Positions 7,276-16,230 of a stretch of DNA of 64,000 nt are shown piece by piece. Origin of the DNA: CBDESN01 sp965242495 (GTDB lineage Bacteria; Pseudomonadota; Alphaproteobacteria; MPNO01). The position numbers were made by a program, and so were the translations under genes. Numbering within the stretch: the first letter of the stretch is position 1; each line of letters starts with the position of its first letter. Location: the NCBI GenBank assembly GCA_965242495.1, contig OZ251446.1, positions 2,604,001 to 2,668,000 of the forward strand. Direction: 5' to 3'. The notes beneath the pieces are model-generated. The model was not told the origin of the DNA and did no database searches. It was given only the letters and a program-made list of their open reading frames with translations.

Positions 7276-9687
7276 GGCGACGGCATGAGCGGCGCGGCGG
7301 AGCGGTCCGGCGCGGCGACGGGCGCGCCCGGCGGTCGAAACGACGCCGGCCCGGTCGGACGCGACATGCCCCGGCTCGAGGCGCGGGAGAAGATCCTCGG
7401 CCGGGCCGAATACACCGACGACATGCATCGCCCCGGGATGCTGCACGCCGCCATCCTCGCCAGCCCGCACGCCCATGCGCGCATCCTGGGCTACGACGTG
7501 GGCGCGGCGGAGGCGATGCCGGGCGTCGAGGCGGTGCTGACCGGCGACGACGTCGGCTTCGACCGGATCGGCCCCTTCGTCAAGGACGAGACGGCCATCG
7601 CCAAGGGCAAGGTCCGCTATATGGGCGAGCCGGTGGCCGCGGTCGCGGCGCAGGACCTCGAGACCGCGCGCCGCGCCGCCCGGCTGGTCGAGGTCGCCTA
7701 CGAGGAGCTGCCGGCGGTGCTCTCGAGCGATGCGGCCGAGGCCGGCGGCGCGCCTCTGATCCATGAGGAGTTCGACGACTACGCCAAGACGTTCGAGGCC
7801 GAGAGCGCCGCCAACGTGATGGCCGTCATCCAGATCGTCGAAGGCGACGTGGCCGCGGCCTGGGATCGTTGCGCGGTCGTCGTCGAGGGCGAGTTCGAGA
7901 CCCAGGCGCAGCACCACGCCTATATGGAGCCCTGCGCGGCGCTGTCGGAGATCGACGCCAACGGCAAGATCACCGTCTGGTCGGGCAACCAGTCGGTGTT
8001 CCACCTGCAGGCCAATCTGGCCGGGGCGCTCGGCATGCCGATGTCCAAGCTGCGCTGCGTCACCCCGATGGTCGGCGGCGCGTTCGGCGGCAAGATGGAG
8101 CAGACGATCCAGCCGATCTGCGCCGCGCTCACGCGCAAGACCGGCCGCACGGTCAAGCTCACGCTGACCCGCGAGCAGGACTTCGAGATGATGCGCGCCC
8201 GCCATCCGACCAGGGTGTGGATGAAGACGGGGGCGGATGCGGACGGCGCGCTCCTGGCGCGCGAGATGAAGATCGTGCTGGACGGCGGGGCCTATGCCGA
8301 CGACAGCCCGGGGGTCGCGGGCGTCTGCGCGCTGTTCGGGCGCGGCCCCTACCGGATCGAGAACGTCGCCATCGAGGCGCGGCCGGTCTACACCAACAAG
8401 CTGCGCTCGGGCGCCTTCCGCGGTTTCGGCGGCCCCCAGGTGGCGATCGCAAGCGAGACCCAGATCGACGAGATCGCCGAACGGCTGGGCATGGACCCGA
8501 TCGACGTCCGGCTCAGGAACGCGGTCGCGCCGGGCGAGGAATGGCAGATCGGGGCGACGCTGACCAAGTCCGGGCTGCGCGAATGCCTGGAGCGCGTGCG
8601 CGCCGCCAGCGGGTGGGACGAGAAGCGGGCCGAGGGGCGGGACGAGAGGCGGCCGGCGGCGAACGGCGCCGGCAAGCGGCGCGCGATGGGCGTGGCCTGC
8701 CAGCCGCATCTTTCCGGCGTGCTCACCTCGGGCGCCATCGTCCGCCTGCTCGAGGACGGCACCGCGGTCCTCAATACCGGCGCGGTCGACAACGGCCAGG
8801 GCTCGGATACGGTGCTGGCGCAGATCTGCGCCGCGGCGCTCGGGCTCGAGGTCGATCAGGTGAGCCTCGCGGTCGCCGACACCGATTCCTCGCCCTACAA
8901 CTGGGGGACGACCGCGAGCCGCGTCACCTATATGGCCGGGCGCGCCGTCGTCGCGGCCGCCGGATCGGTGGTCGAGCAGCTCAAGCAGCGCGCCGCGGTC
9001 ATGATGGAGTGCGCGGCCGAAGACCTCGAGCTTCGGCCCGGCGGCTTCATCGGCCTCCAGGGCGTCCCCGACGCCCGGCTGCCCTTCGCCGCGATCTCCG
9101 GCTTCAGCCACTGGGTCGCGGGCGGGCCGATCATCGGATCGGACTCGCTCGCCTATGACGGCCCCGACTTCGATCCCAAGCGCGGCTTCGTCAAGGGCTT
9201 CCCGTTCGGCAAGATCGGCGCCTGGATCTTCGCCGCCCAGGTGGTCGAGGTGGAGATCGACGAGGCGACGGGGCGGATCACGCCGCTCGAAGTCTGGTCC
9301 GCGCACGACGTCGGCAAGGCGATCAACCCGATGGCGGTGCAGGGCCAGGTCGAGGGCGGGGTGGTCCAGGGGCTGGGCTACGCCTTGTGCGAAGAGATGG
9401 TGTGGGACTCGGGCCGCCTCGCCAACCCGTCGCTCATGGACTACAAGATTCCGGGCGCCGCGGACGCGCCGCCCGCGATCCACACCATCCTGATCGAGGA
9501 TCCGGACGAGACCGGGCCGTTCGGGGCCAAGGGCGTCGGCGAGCCGCCGCTGGTCGGCATCGCCCCGGCGATCGCCAACGCGGCGGCGCGCGCGACCGGC
9601 GTCCGGCTGCGGCGACTGCCGATGACGCCGGAGCGCGTGCTGCGCGCGATCGGGGAGCGGAGCGGGGCGCGGGACGCGGGCGGCTGA
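7204..9687 (+). CDS. Molybdenum hydroxylase large (molybdopterin) subunit, xanthine dehydrogenase type
   Basis: 827 residues from the overlapping ATG; the conserved domain begins only at about residue 54 (MPRLEAREKILGRAEYTDD). Molybdopterin-binding motifs are GGAFGGKM and SGAFRGFGGPQ, and the catalytic Glu lies in GAKGVGEPPL near the C-terminus. The FRGFGGPQ active-site loop is of xanthine dehydrogenase/hydroxybenzoyl-CoA reductase type, not the AYXCSFR loop of CO dehydrogenase. It hydroxylates an aromatic, N-heterocyclic or aldehyde substrate with water as oxygen source. Fusion of the operon to a Liv-type importer suggests the importer supplies the substrate. Starts at 7270 or 7285 are also possible because of the junction duplication. 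Confidence 0.9.
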   Translation: MSKPDRIERSWMGAPGGRKDGGMSGDGMSGAAERSGAATGAPGGRNDAGPVGRDMPRLEAREKILGRAEYTDDMHRPGMLHAAILASPHAHARILGYDVGAAEAMPGVEAVLTGDDVGFDRIGPFVKDETAIAKGKVRYMGEPVAAVAAQDLETARRAARLVEVAYEELPAVLSSDAAEAGGAPLIHEEFDDYAKTFEAESAANVMAVIQIVEGDVAAAWDRCAVVVEGEFETQAQHHAYMEPCAALSEIDANGKITVWSGNQSVFHLQANLAGALGMPMSKLRCVTPMVGGAFGGKMEQTIQPICAALTRKTGRTVKLTLTREQDFEMMRARHPTRVWMKTGADADGALLAREMKIVLDGGAYADDSPGVAGVCALFGRGPYRIENVAIEARPVYTNKLRSGAFRGFGGPQVAIASETQIDEIAERLGMDPIDVRLRNAVAPGEEWQIGATLTKSGLRECLERVRAASGWDEKRAEGRDERRPAANGAGKRRAMGVACQPHLSGVLTSGAIVRLLEDGTAVLNTGAVDNGQGSDTVLAQICAAALGLEVDQVSLAVADTDSSPYNWGTTASRVTYMAGRAVVAAAGSVVEQLKQRAAVMMECAAEDLELRPGGFIGLQGVPDARLPFAAISGFSHWVAGGPIIGSDSLAYDGPDFDPKRGFVKGFPFGKIGAWIFAAQVVEVEIDEATGRITPLEVWSAHDVGKAINPMAVQGQVEGGVVQGLGYALCEEMVWDSGRLANPSLMDYKIPGAADAPPAIHTILIEDPDETGPFGAKGVGEPPLVGIAPAIANAAARATGVRLRRLPMTPERVLRAIGERSGARDAGG

Positions 9688-9734
9688 CGCCGGCCCGCCC
9701 GGGGGACGCAGACGGAAACGATCGGGAGGCGGCT

Positions 9735-10922
9735 ATGGCGAAGCGTTGGTCGATGGCGGCGGCGGGGGCCTTCGCCCTGGCCGCGGCGGCGATGGGCGCC
9801 GCGGCGAGTGCGGCGGAGCCGGTTCGAATCGGTTTCTCGCAGTCGAAGACGGGGATGTTCGCGCCCGCCGCGGTCTCGCAGTTCCAGTCCTACGAATTGT
9901 GGCGCGAACGGGTCAACGCCAAGGGCGGCCTCGACGTCGCCGGGGTCCGGCGTCCGGTCGAGTTCGTCGCCTATGACGACCAGTCGAATCCGGCCAAGGC
10001 GGTGCAGATCTACGAGAAGCTGATCACCGCCGACAAGGTCGATCTGCTGCTCGCCCCGTGGGGGACGCCGCTCCACTTCGCCATCGCCGGCGTGATCGAG
10101 CGGCACGCCTTTCCGCTGGTCGGCAACACCGCCGCCTCGGTCCAGATCCGCGAGCTCAAGGCGGGCAACGTCTGGTTCCCGACGCCGCTCTTCCCGGATC
10201 GCCAGAGCGCGGAGCTGACGAAGCTCCTCCAGTCGCAGGGCGTCCGCACCGCGGCGCTGATCACCAATCAGCTCCCCTACACCCAGGAGAACAAGACCTT
10301 CATGCGGCCGGCCCTCGAACGGGCCGGCATCCGCCTGTTGGTGGACGAGGACTATCCGCCCAACGTCAAGGACCTCACGGCCCTGCTCGCCAAGGTCAAG
10401 AACGCGAATCCCGACGCGGTGCTCGCCTATACCTTCCCCGCCGACGCGGTGCTCTACGTCAAGGGCGCCCGCGAGGTCGGCGTGAACGCGAAGGTGCAGG
10501 TCGTCCTTCTGGGGCCGCAATACGACTTCTTCGCCAAGATTTTCGGACCCGCCCGCAACGGGCTCGTGACCATGGGGAACTGGACGCCGCTGCGCAAGGA
10601 CTGGCCTACGGCCAAGGTCTTCTACGACGCCTTCGCCGCCCGTTGGAAGACCAACGCCGACTATCTCGACGCGCCGCTGGCCTGGCAGTCGGTCGAGATC
10701 CTCGAACAGGCCGTAGCCCAAGCGGGGCTCGACCGCGACGCGCTGCGCCGGACCATCGCCGCCGGGACGTTTCGGACGATCAACGGGCCGGTGCGGTTCG
10801 ACGGCGTGCAGAACGTGGCCACGCCGACGATGATCTCGCAGATCCAGGATCAGCAGACCCATATCGTCTGGCCGCCGGATCAGGCGACCGCGCCGTTCAT
10901 GGCCAAGCCCGCCTGGAAATAG
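9735..10922 (+). CDS. Branched-chain-amino-acid-type ABC importer, periplasmic binding protein
   Basis: 395 residues with a Sec signal peptide (positive MAKR, Ala-rich core, cleavage near residues 26-27, ASA-AEP). The mature part begins PVRIGFSQSKTGMFA, the usual opening of LivK-type type I binding proteins, followed by NAKGGLDVAGVRRPVEFVAYDD and a GTPLHFAIAGVIERHAFPLVGNTAA segment. The ribosome site GGGAGG precedes the ATG. In this family many members bind aromatic acids or amides rather than amino acids. Its position between the molybdenum hydroxylase and the Liv permeases argues that it captures the hydroxylase substrate. Confidence 0.88.
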   Translation: MAKRWSMAAAGAFALAAAAMGAAASAAEPVRIGFSQSKTGMFAPAAVSQFQSYELWRERVNAKGGLDVAGVRRPVEFVAYDDQSNPAKAVQIYEKLITADKVDLLLAPWGTPLHFAIAGVIERHAFPLVGNTAASVQIRELKAGNVWFPTPLFPDRQSAELTKLLQSQGVRTAALITNQLPYTQENKTFMRPALERAGIRLLVDEDYPPNVKDLTALLAKVKNANPDAVLAYTFPADAVLYVKGAREVGVNAKVQVVLLGPQYDFFAKIFGPARNGLVTMGNWTPLRKDWPTAKVFYDAFAARWKTNADYLDAPLAWQSVEILEQAVAQAGLDRDALRRTIAAGTFRTINGPVRFDGVQNVATPTMISQIQDQQTHIVWPPDQATAPFMAKPAWK

Positions 10923-10939
10923 GGGCCGTCGTCCCGGGC

Positions 10940-10958
10940 GCGGCCCGCGCCGGGCCGC
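10940..10958 (+). promoter_or_regulatory. Intercistronic stem-loop between binding protein and permease genes
   Basis: GCGGCCC (10940-10946), a 5-base loop, and GGGCCGC (10952-10958) form a strong 7-bp G-C stem with no T tract. Such hairpins after binding-protein genes often stabilise the upstream message so that the binding protein is made in excess. That role is inferred by analogy. Confidence 0.5.
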
Positions 10959-10985
10959 GTCCGTCCGCAGGAACGGGGCCGCGCG

Positions 10986-11876
10986 ATGGCCGAACTGCTC
11001 TCCGGTCAGCTCCTCGTCGCGACCCTGGTTCTGGCCGCGACCTACGGGCTGGTGGCGATCGGGCTCAACCTGATCTACGGGACCATGCGGCTCCTCAACG
11101 TGGCGCATGGCGAGATACTGATGCTCGGGGGCTATCTCGCCTATTGGTGCTTCGTGCTGACCGGCGTAGGCCCGCTGGTCTCGATGTTCGCCGCGATGGC
11201 CCTCGCGGCCCTGCTCGGGGCCGCGGTCTACCGCATGCTGTGCCGCCGGGTGCTGAAATCCGCCCGCATCGTCGCGCAGATCGAGGCCAACTCGCTGCTG
11301 GTCCTGTTCGGCGTCTCGATCGTCCTGCAGAACGTGGCGGCGCTTTCCTTCACCGCGACCGCGCGCGGCTACGCCTATCTCGACGCCATCGTCCGCATCG
11401 GCGACTTCTCGGTGACCGTGGACCGGCTCGCGGCGCTGGCCGTCGGCTCGGCCGCCTGTCTGGCCTGCGTCCTGTTCTTTCGCCTCTCGACGACCGGCCT
11501 CGCGATCCGGGCGCTCATCCAGCAGCCGGATGCGGCCGCCCTGGTCGGCATCGACGCCGAGCGCGTCCGCCTCGCCAGCTTCAGCCTCGGCTTCGCCATG
11601 GCCGGGCTCGCCGGCTGCCTGATCAGCATGCTCGAACAGGTGTCGCCCTTCATGGGGTTTCCGTTCACCATCGCCGCCTTCGTGGTCATCATCCTGGGCG
11701 GGTTGGGGAACCTGGCCGGCGGGCTCGCCGCCGCGGCGCTGCTCGCCGCGATCGAGGTCTACGGCGTCGCGCTCACCTCGGCCGGGATGCGCTCGATCCT
11801 GATCTACGGCGTCTTCATCGGCGTCCTCGTGTGGCGGCCGCAAGGGCTGTTCGGCGGCCGGAGGATCGCCGGATGA
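10986..11876 (+). CDS. livH: Liv-type ABC importer permease, LivH-like
   Basis: 296 residues, almost entirely hydrophobic with about eight membrane segments. The motif YGLVAIGLNLIYGTMRLLNVAHGEILMLGGY near the N-terminus is characteristic of LivH, and the coupling loop with VGIDAERVRLASFSLGFAMAGLAG contacts the ATPases. It forms the inner-membrane channel with the next gene, which starts within its stop codon (ATGA at 11873). Confidence 0.92.
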   Translation: MAELLSGQLLVATLVLAATYGLVAIGLNLIYGTMRLLNVAHGEILMLGGYLAYWCFVLTGVGPLVSMFAAMALAALLGAAVYRMLCRRVLKSARIVAQIEANSLLVLFGVSIVLQNVAALSFTATARGYAYLDAIVRIGDFSVTVDRLAALAVGSAACLACVLFFRLSTTGLAIRALIQQPDAAALVGIDAERVRLASFSLGFAMAGLAGCLISMLEQVSPFMGFPFTIAAFVVIILGGLGNLAGGLAAAALLAAIEVYGVALTSAGMRSILIYGVFIGVLVWRPQGLFGGRRIAG

Positions 11877-12793
11877 GCCGCCCGCCGGCGACCGCCCGGC
11901 GCGCCGCCGGGTTGCTGGCCGCGCTGGCCCTGCTGGCCGCGCTGCCGGCCGCGACCGGCGAATACGCCACCGGGGTCGCGCTCGGCCTGCTGATGTGGAT
12001 CGCGCTGACCCAGAGCTGGGTCGTCCTGTCGGGGCTCACCGGCTACGTCTCGCTCGGGCACGTCGTGTTCTTCGGGCTGGGGGCCTATGTGATGGCGCTC
12101 GCCTGGGGGACGATGCCCTTCTGGCTCGCGGTCCCGCTGGCCGGGGCGGCGGCGGGGGCGCTGGCGCTGCTGGTCGGCTATCCGTGTCTCCGCGTGCGCG
12201 GCCCCTATTTCGTGATCCTGACGTTCGGCCTCGCCGAGCTCGTCAAGTTCGTCGTGCTCGACGTCGAGGCCGGGCTCGGCAAGTTCGGCCGGCTGATCCT
12301 GGGCGCGCCGGGCCCGGCCGAGCTGTACCACCTCATGCTGGCCCTCGCCGCGATCTCGGTCGCGACCACCTATCTCGTCCGGCGCAGCCGCTTCGGCGCC
12401 GGGCTGCGGGCGATCCGGGAGGACGAGACCGCGGCCGAGACGCTCGGCGTGAACGTCGCCCGCTTCAAGCTGCTGGCGTTCGCGCTGTCCGCGGTGGTGC
12501 CGGGGATGGTCGGCTCGGCGATCGTCCTGCGCACCGCCTATTTCGAGCCGCTCGACGTGTTCGATCCGGTCTACTCCTTCACGATCGTCGCGATGGCGAT
12601 CATCGGCGGGGGCGACGACGTCCCCGGGCCGCTCTACGGCGCGGCCGCCCTGGTGATCCTCCAGGAGCTGCTGTGGACGAGCTGGCCCGAGGTCTACATG
12701 ATTCTCCTCGGCGCGCTGCTGGTCGGCTTCGTGCTCGGCGCGCCGGACGGGATTCACGGCCTTCTCCAGGGCCGGCGGCGGCGTCCGCGATGA
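11873..12793 (+). CDS. livM: Liv-type ABC importer permease, LivM-like
   Basis: 306 residues, multi-spanning. LivM features include SGLTGYVSLGHVVFFGLGAY, PCLRVRGPYFVILTFGLAEL and the coupling segment RAIREDETAAETLGVNVARFK. It pairs with the LivH-like permease. Both ends overlap neighbouring genes by 4 bases, so the operon is translationally coupled. Confidence 0.92.
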   Translation: MSRPPATARRAAGLLAALALLAALPAATGEYATGVALGLLMWIALTQSWVVLSGLTGYVSLGHVVFFGLGAYVMALAWGTMPFWLAVPLAGAAAGALALLVGYPCLRVRGPYFVILTFGLAELVKFVVLDVEAGLGKFGRLILGAPGPAELYHLMLALAAISVATTYLVRRSRFGAGLRAIREDETAAETLGVNVARFKLLAFALSAVVPGMVGSAIVLRTAYFEPLDVFDPVYSFTIVAMAIIGGGDDVPGPLYGAAALVILQELLWTSWPEVYMILLGALLVGFVLGAPDGIHGLLQGRRRRPR

Positions 12794-13521
12794 CGCTGCT
12801 GCGGCTCGACGGCGTGAGCAAGCGCTTCGGCGGCGTCCGCGCCGTGGACGGCGTCGATCTCGTCGTCGGGGAGGGCGAGATCGTCGGGCTGATGGGCGCG
12901 AACGGGGCCGGAAAGACGACGCTGTTCAGCATGATCGCGGGCAATCAACGGCCCAGCGCCGGCGAGATCCGCTTCGACGGGACGCGCATCGATCGCCTGC
13001 GGCCCGACCGGATCAGCCGCCTCGGCGTGGCCCGCGCGTTCCAGATCGTGCGTCCCTTCGCCGGGCTGACGGTGCTGGAGAACGTCACGATCGGCGCGCT
13101 GTTCGGCGCCGGGCGCGAGTCTTCGCCGGCGCGCGCCGCCCTGGCGGCGCGCGGGGCGCTGGAACAGGTCGGCCTCGCCGACCGGGCCGAAGACCGCGCC
13201 GGCGCGTTGACGCTCGCCGGGCGCAAGCGGCTGGAGATCGCGCGCGCATTGGCGGCGCGTCCGCGCCTGCTGCTGCTCGACGAGGTCATGGCCGGCCTCA
13301 CCCCGGCCGAGGTCGCGGCGACGCTTCGGACCGTCCGCGCGCTGCACCGACGGGGCCGGCTGACGCTGATCGTAATCGAGCACGTCATGCGCGCGCTCAT
13401 GGAGTTGTGCGAACGCATCGTCGTCCTCCATCAGGGGGTCAAGATCGCCGACGGGACGCCGCGGGCGATCGCCGACGACCCGGCGGTCGTCGCCGCCTAT
13501 CTCGGCCGGCGGTCGAGGTGA
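12790..13521 (+). CDS. livG: Liv-type ABC importer ATPase, LivG-like
   Basis: 243 residues. Walker A is GANGAGKTT (residues 37-45), Walker B is LLLLDEVMAGL, and the switch His is in IVIEHVMRAL. The ABC signature position reads LTLAGRKRLEIARAL, so the canonical LSGGQ/LSYGDQ is degenerate, as in some LivG relatives. It energises the LivH/LivM channel together with the next ATPase. Confidence 0.92.
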   Translation: MTLLRLDGVSKRFGGVRAVDGVDLVVGEGEIVGLMGANGAGKTTLFSMIAGNQRPSAGEIRFDGTRIDRLRPDRISRLGVARAFQIVRPFAGLTVLENVTIGALFGAGRESSPARAALAARGALEQVGLADRAEDRAGALTLAGRKRLEIARALAARPRLLLLDEVMAGLTPAEVAATLRTVRALHRRGRLTLIVIEHVMRALMELCERIVVLHQGVKIADGTPRAIADDPAVVAAYLGRRSR

Positions 13522-14231
13522 CCGCCCTCCTCGCCGCGCGCGGCGTGAGCGCCGGCTACGGCGAGGTCGGGGTGTTGCGCGACGTCTCGCTCGACGTCGA
13601 AGCGCGGTCGATCACCGCGCTGGTCGGCAGCAACGGCGCCGGCAAGACGACGTTGATGCGGGTTCTCGCCGGGTTGTTGCCGCTCGACGCCGGCCGCCTC
13701 GTCTTCGACGGGGCCGATATCGGCCGCGCCCCGGCCCATCTCCGGGTCGAGCGCGGCGTGTCGCTGGTTCCCGAGGGCCGGTTGGTGTTTCCCGACTTCA
13801 CGGTCGAGGAGAATCTGCGCATCGGCGCGGTCGCCCCGCGGGCGCGCGACCGTCTCGGCGAGACGCGCGAAGCGATGTATGCGCTGTTCCCCCGGCTCCG
13901 CGAGCGCCGCGGCCAGGCGGCGGGCACGCTCTCGGGCGGAGAGCAGCAGATGCTCGCCCTCGCCCGCGCTCTCATGTCGCGCCCGCGCCTGCTGCTGCTC
14001 GACGAGCCGAGCCTCGGCCTCGCCCCCGGCGTCGTCGATCTCCTGTTCGCGTCCATCCTGCGCATCCGCGGCGACGGCGTGACCGTCTTCGTCGTCGAGC
14101 AGAACGTCCGCGCCACGCTCGAGATCGCCGACGCCGCCTACGTGATCGAGAACGGCCGGATCGTGCTCCGGGGCGCGGGGGCGTCTCTGCTCGACGAGCC
14201 GATGGTCAAGACGGCCTATCTGGGCCTGTGA
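13518..14231 (+). CDS. livF: Liv-type ABC importer ATPase, LivF-like
   Basis: 237 residues from a GTG overlapping the LivG stop. Walker A is GSNGAGKTT (37-45), the signature is LSGGEQQMLALARAL, and Walker B is LLLLDEPSLGLAP; VFVVEQNVRATLEIAD is the usual LivF C-terminal switch region. It is the last gene of the operon that begins with RidA at 5412. The tRNA-Thr gene lies just downstream on the opposite strand, leaving only 12 bases between them. Confidence 0.92.
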   Translation: MTALLAARGVSAGYGEVGVLRDVSLDVEARSITALVGSNGAGKTTLMRVLAGLLPLDAGRLVFDGADIGRAPAHLRVERGVSLVPEGRLVFPDFTVEENLRIGAVAPRARDRLGETREAMYALFPRLRERRGQAAGTLSGGEQQMLALARALMSRPRLLLLDEPSLGLAPGVVDLLFASILRIRGDGVTVFVVEQNVRATLEIADAAYVIENGRIVLRGAGASLLDEPMVKTAYLGL

Positions 14232-14243
14232 CGCGGAAGGGAA

Positions 14244-14318
14244 TGGTGCCGCAGGGAAGAATCGAACTTCCGGCCCCACCCTTACCAAGGGTGTGCTCTG
14301 CCCCTGAGCTACTGCGGC
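14244..14318 (-). tRNA. tRNA-Thr (GGT anticodon)
   Basis: Read on the minus strand, 75 bases fold as a tRNA: acceptor stem GCCGCAG with CTGCGGC, D arm with AGCTCAGGGGCAGAGC, anticodon stem CACCC/GGGTG around loop TTGGTAA (anticodon GGT, threonine), T arm GGAAG-TTCGATT-CTTCC, and an encoded 3' CCA at 14244-14246. The gene is transcribed convergently with the Liv operon. Confidence 0.95.
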
Positions 14319-14398
14319 GCGCCCGGCACCGAGCTTGCCACAGACCGCGCCGCCGGCGCAAGCTCGACGACGCCCGCCGTCCGTGGAACGGCGGCGGC

Positions 14399-14494
14399 GT
14401 GTCCCCGCCCCTCGCGCCTTGCCCGGACCGCCCCAACTGCGTGCGCAGCCGCCAGGGCGAGCCGGCGCGCCGCCGGCGGCTCCGAAGCGGGTAG
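14399..14494 (+). pseudogene. Probable remnant of a DUF1499 protein
   Basis: A short frame reads PPLAPCPDRPNCVRSRQGEP and then stops at 14492-14494. LxPCPDxPNCVSS is the N-terminal signature of DUF1499 proteins, which normally run well over 100 residues. Nothing of the rest of the family is seen before the ABC permease gene on the other strand. The remainder of the 14319-14565 gap holds no other recognisable feature. Confidence 0.4.
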
Positions 14495-14565
14495 CCGGGC
14501 CGCTCCCGCCCCGTCCGCCCGGCCCGGCGGCCGCGGCCCGGCGCGGGTTCGCTCCGCCCGCCCGG

Positions 14566-15360
14566 CTACAGCTGCTGGCCCACGTCCCAGCGGACGATCA
14601 GCTTCTCCAGCAGAACGACCGCCAGGTACAGCAGCACCCCCAGGACGCTCAGGACGATGATCGCCGCCATCATCACCGGCGTGTCCACGTTGCCTTCGGC
14701 GAACACGATCAGATATCCCAGCCCCTCCTGCGCGGTGACGAACTCGGCCACGATGATGCCGATCACCGCCAGGGTGATGCCGATCTTGAGCCCGCTGAAG
14801 ATGTAGGGCAGCGCGTTCGGAAACTCGATGTCGCGGAAGATGGTCCAGCGGCTGGCGCTGAAGGCGCGCGCCATGCGGATCATCACCGGGTCGGTGCCCT
14901 GGATGCCGGCGAAGGTGTTCACCACCATCGGGAAGAAGGCGATGACGAAGGCGAGCATCAGGCGGTTGGTGGTGCCGAGGCCGAACCAGACGATGAAGAG
15001 CGGCGCCAGCGCGACTTTGGGGACCACCTGGAAGGCGACCACCAGGGGGTAGACTCCGGTCCGGAACAGGCGGGAGAAGGCCATCAGGATGCCGAGACCC
15101 ATGCCGACGACGACGGCCAGCAGGAAGCCGATGACGCATTCGCGCGTCGTCGGCCAGCTGTGCTGGAGCAGCAGGTCCGATTGCAGGACCATCGTCTCGG
15201 CGACCTTGACCGGCGTCGGCAGAATCGCTTCCGGCACCTCGAAGGCCACGACCACGACCTGCCACAGGACGACGATCGCGGTCGCGATGACCGCCGGGGC
15301 GACGAGCTCGCGCGCGCCCGCGGCGAGCCTGGCGATGCGGCCGTTGTCGTTGTCCGCCAT
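14566..15360 (-). CDS. ABC importer permease, nitrate/sulfonate/taurine (SsuC/TauC) type
   Basis: 264 residues with about six membrane segments. The coupling motif AFSASRWTIFRDIEFPNALPYIFSGLKIGITLAVIG carries the EAA-like loop of BPD_transp_1 permeases. It forms the channel for the ATPase and binding protein genes upstream in the same direction (27 bases from the ATPase). Nothing in the sequence fixes the substrate; relatives move sulfonates, pyrimidine precursors or aromatic acids. Confidence 0.9.
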   Translation of the reverse strand: MADNDNGRIARLAAGARELVAPAVIATAIVVLWQVVVVAFEVPEAILPTPVKVAETMVLQSDLLLQHSWPTTRECVIGFLLAVVVGMGLGILMAFSRLFRTGVYPLVVAFQVVPKVALAPLFIVWFGLGTTNRLMLAFVIAFFPMVVNTFAGIQGTDPVMIRMARAFSASRWTIFRDIEFPNALPYIFSGLKIGITLAVIGIIVAEFVTAQEGLGYLIVFAEGNVDTPVMMAAIIVLSVLGVLLYLAVVLLEKLIVRWDVGQQL

Positions 15361-15387
15361 CGGCGCGCTCCCGTTTCCGTCCGTCCG

Positions 15388-16221
15388 CTACGCCGCCGCC
15401 GGCGCGCCGTCTTCGATCGCCGCGCGCAGTTCGCTCACATAGGCGTTGAACGCGGGCGTCTCCTCGATGGCGAGCGCGCGCGGGCGCGCCAGTTCGATCG
15501 TGACGATGCGGCTCATCACCGCCGGCCGCGGCGACATCACGTACACCCGGTCGGACAGGAACACCGCCTCGCGGATGCTGTGGGTGACGAACAGGACCGT
15601 CTTCTTGTTCTCCTCCCAGATGCGCAGCAGCTCCTGGTTCATGGCGTCGCGGGTGATGGCGTCGAGCGCGCTGAACGGCTCGTCCATGAGCAGCAGGTTG
15701 GGATCGTGGATGAGCGCGCGGCAGATCGCGACCCGCTGCTGCATGCCGCCCGAAAGCTCGCTCGGATAGTTGTCGGCGAAGGCTTCGAGACCGGTCATCC
15801 GCAGCAGCTCCCGCGCGCGCGGGCGATGGGCCGCCGCCGACAGCCCCAGACTCTCGATCGGGAACAGCACGTTGCTCAGGATCGAGCGCCAGGGCATCAG
15901 CACCGGCGACTGGAACACGACGCCGGTGTCGCGCCGCGGGCCGGTCACCGCGTCGCGGTCGATCTCGATGCCGCCGCCCGAAACCGGCAGCAGCCCGCCG
16001 ACCGCCATCAGGAGCGTGCTCTTGCCGCAACCGCTGGGACCCAGGATCGAGACGAACTCGCCCTCCCGCACCTCCATGTCGACCGTGCGGATCGCCTCGA
16101 TGTCCTCGCGGCGGGTCCGGTAGACCTTGCGCAGCGCCCGGATCCGGACGTGGAGAGAGTCCCGCCCGGCTTCGGGCGGGACTCCGTCCGCGGTCCCGGC
16201 GGAGGCGGCGACCGGCGTCAC
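15388..16221 (-). CDS. ABC importer ATPase, nitrate/sulfonate/taurine (SsuB/TauB) type
   Basis: 277 residues. Walker A GPSGCGKST (61-69), signature LSGGMQQRVAICRAL, Walker B LLLMDEPFSALDAITR and switch His in VTHSIREAVFLSDRVYVMSPRP are complete. The roughly 25-residue N-terminal tail before the domain (rich in Ala, Gly and Pro) is longer than usual, so a later start is possible. It lies 9 bases after the binding-protein gene. Confidence 0.92.
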   Translation of the reverse strand: MTPVAASAGTADGVPPEAGRDSLHVRIRALRKVYRTRREDIEAIRTVDMEVREGEFVSILGPSGCGKSTLLMAVGGLLPVSGGGIEIDRDAVTGPRRDTGVVFQSPVLMPWRSILSNVLFPIESLGLSAAAHRPRARELLRMTGLEAFADNYPSELSGGMQQRVAICRALIHDPNLLLMDEPFSALDAITRDAMNQELLRIWEENKKTVLFVTHSIREAVFLSDRVYVMSPRPAVMSRIVTIELARPRALAIEETPAFNAYVSELRAAIEDGAPAAA

Positions 16222-16230
16222 GCCCGCGTC

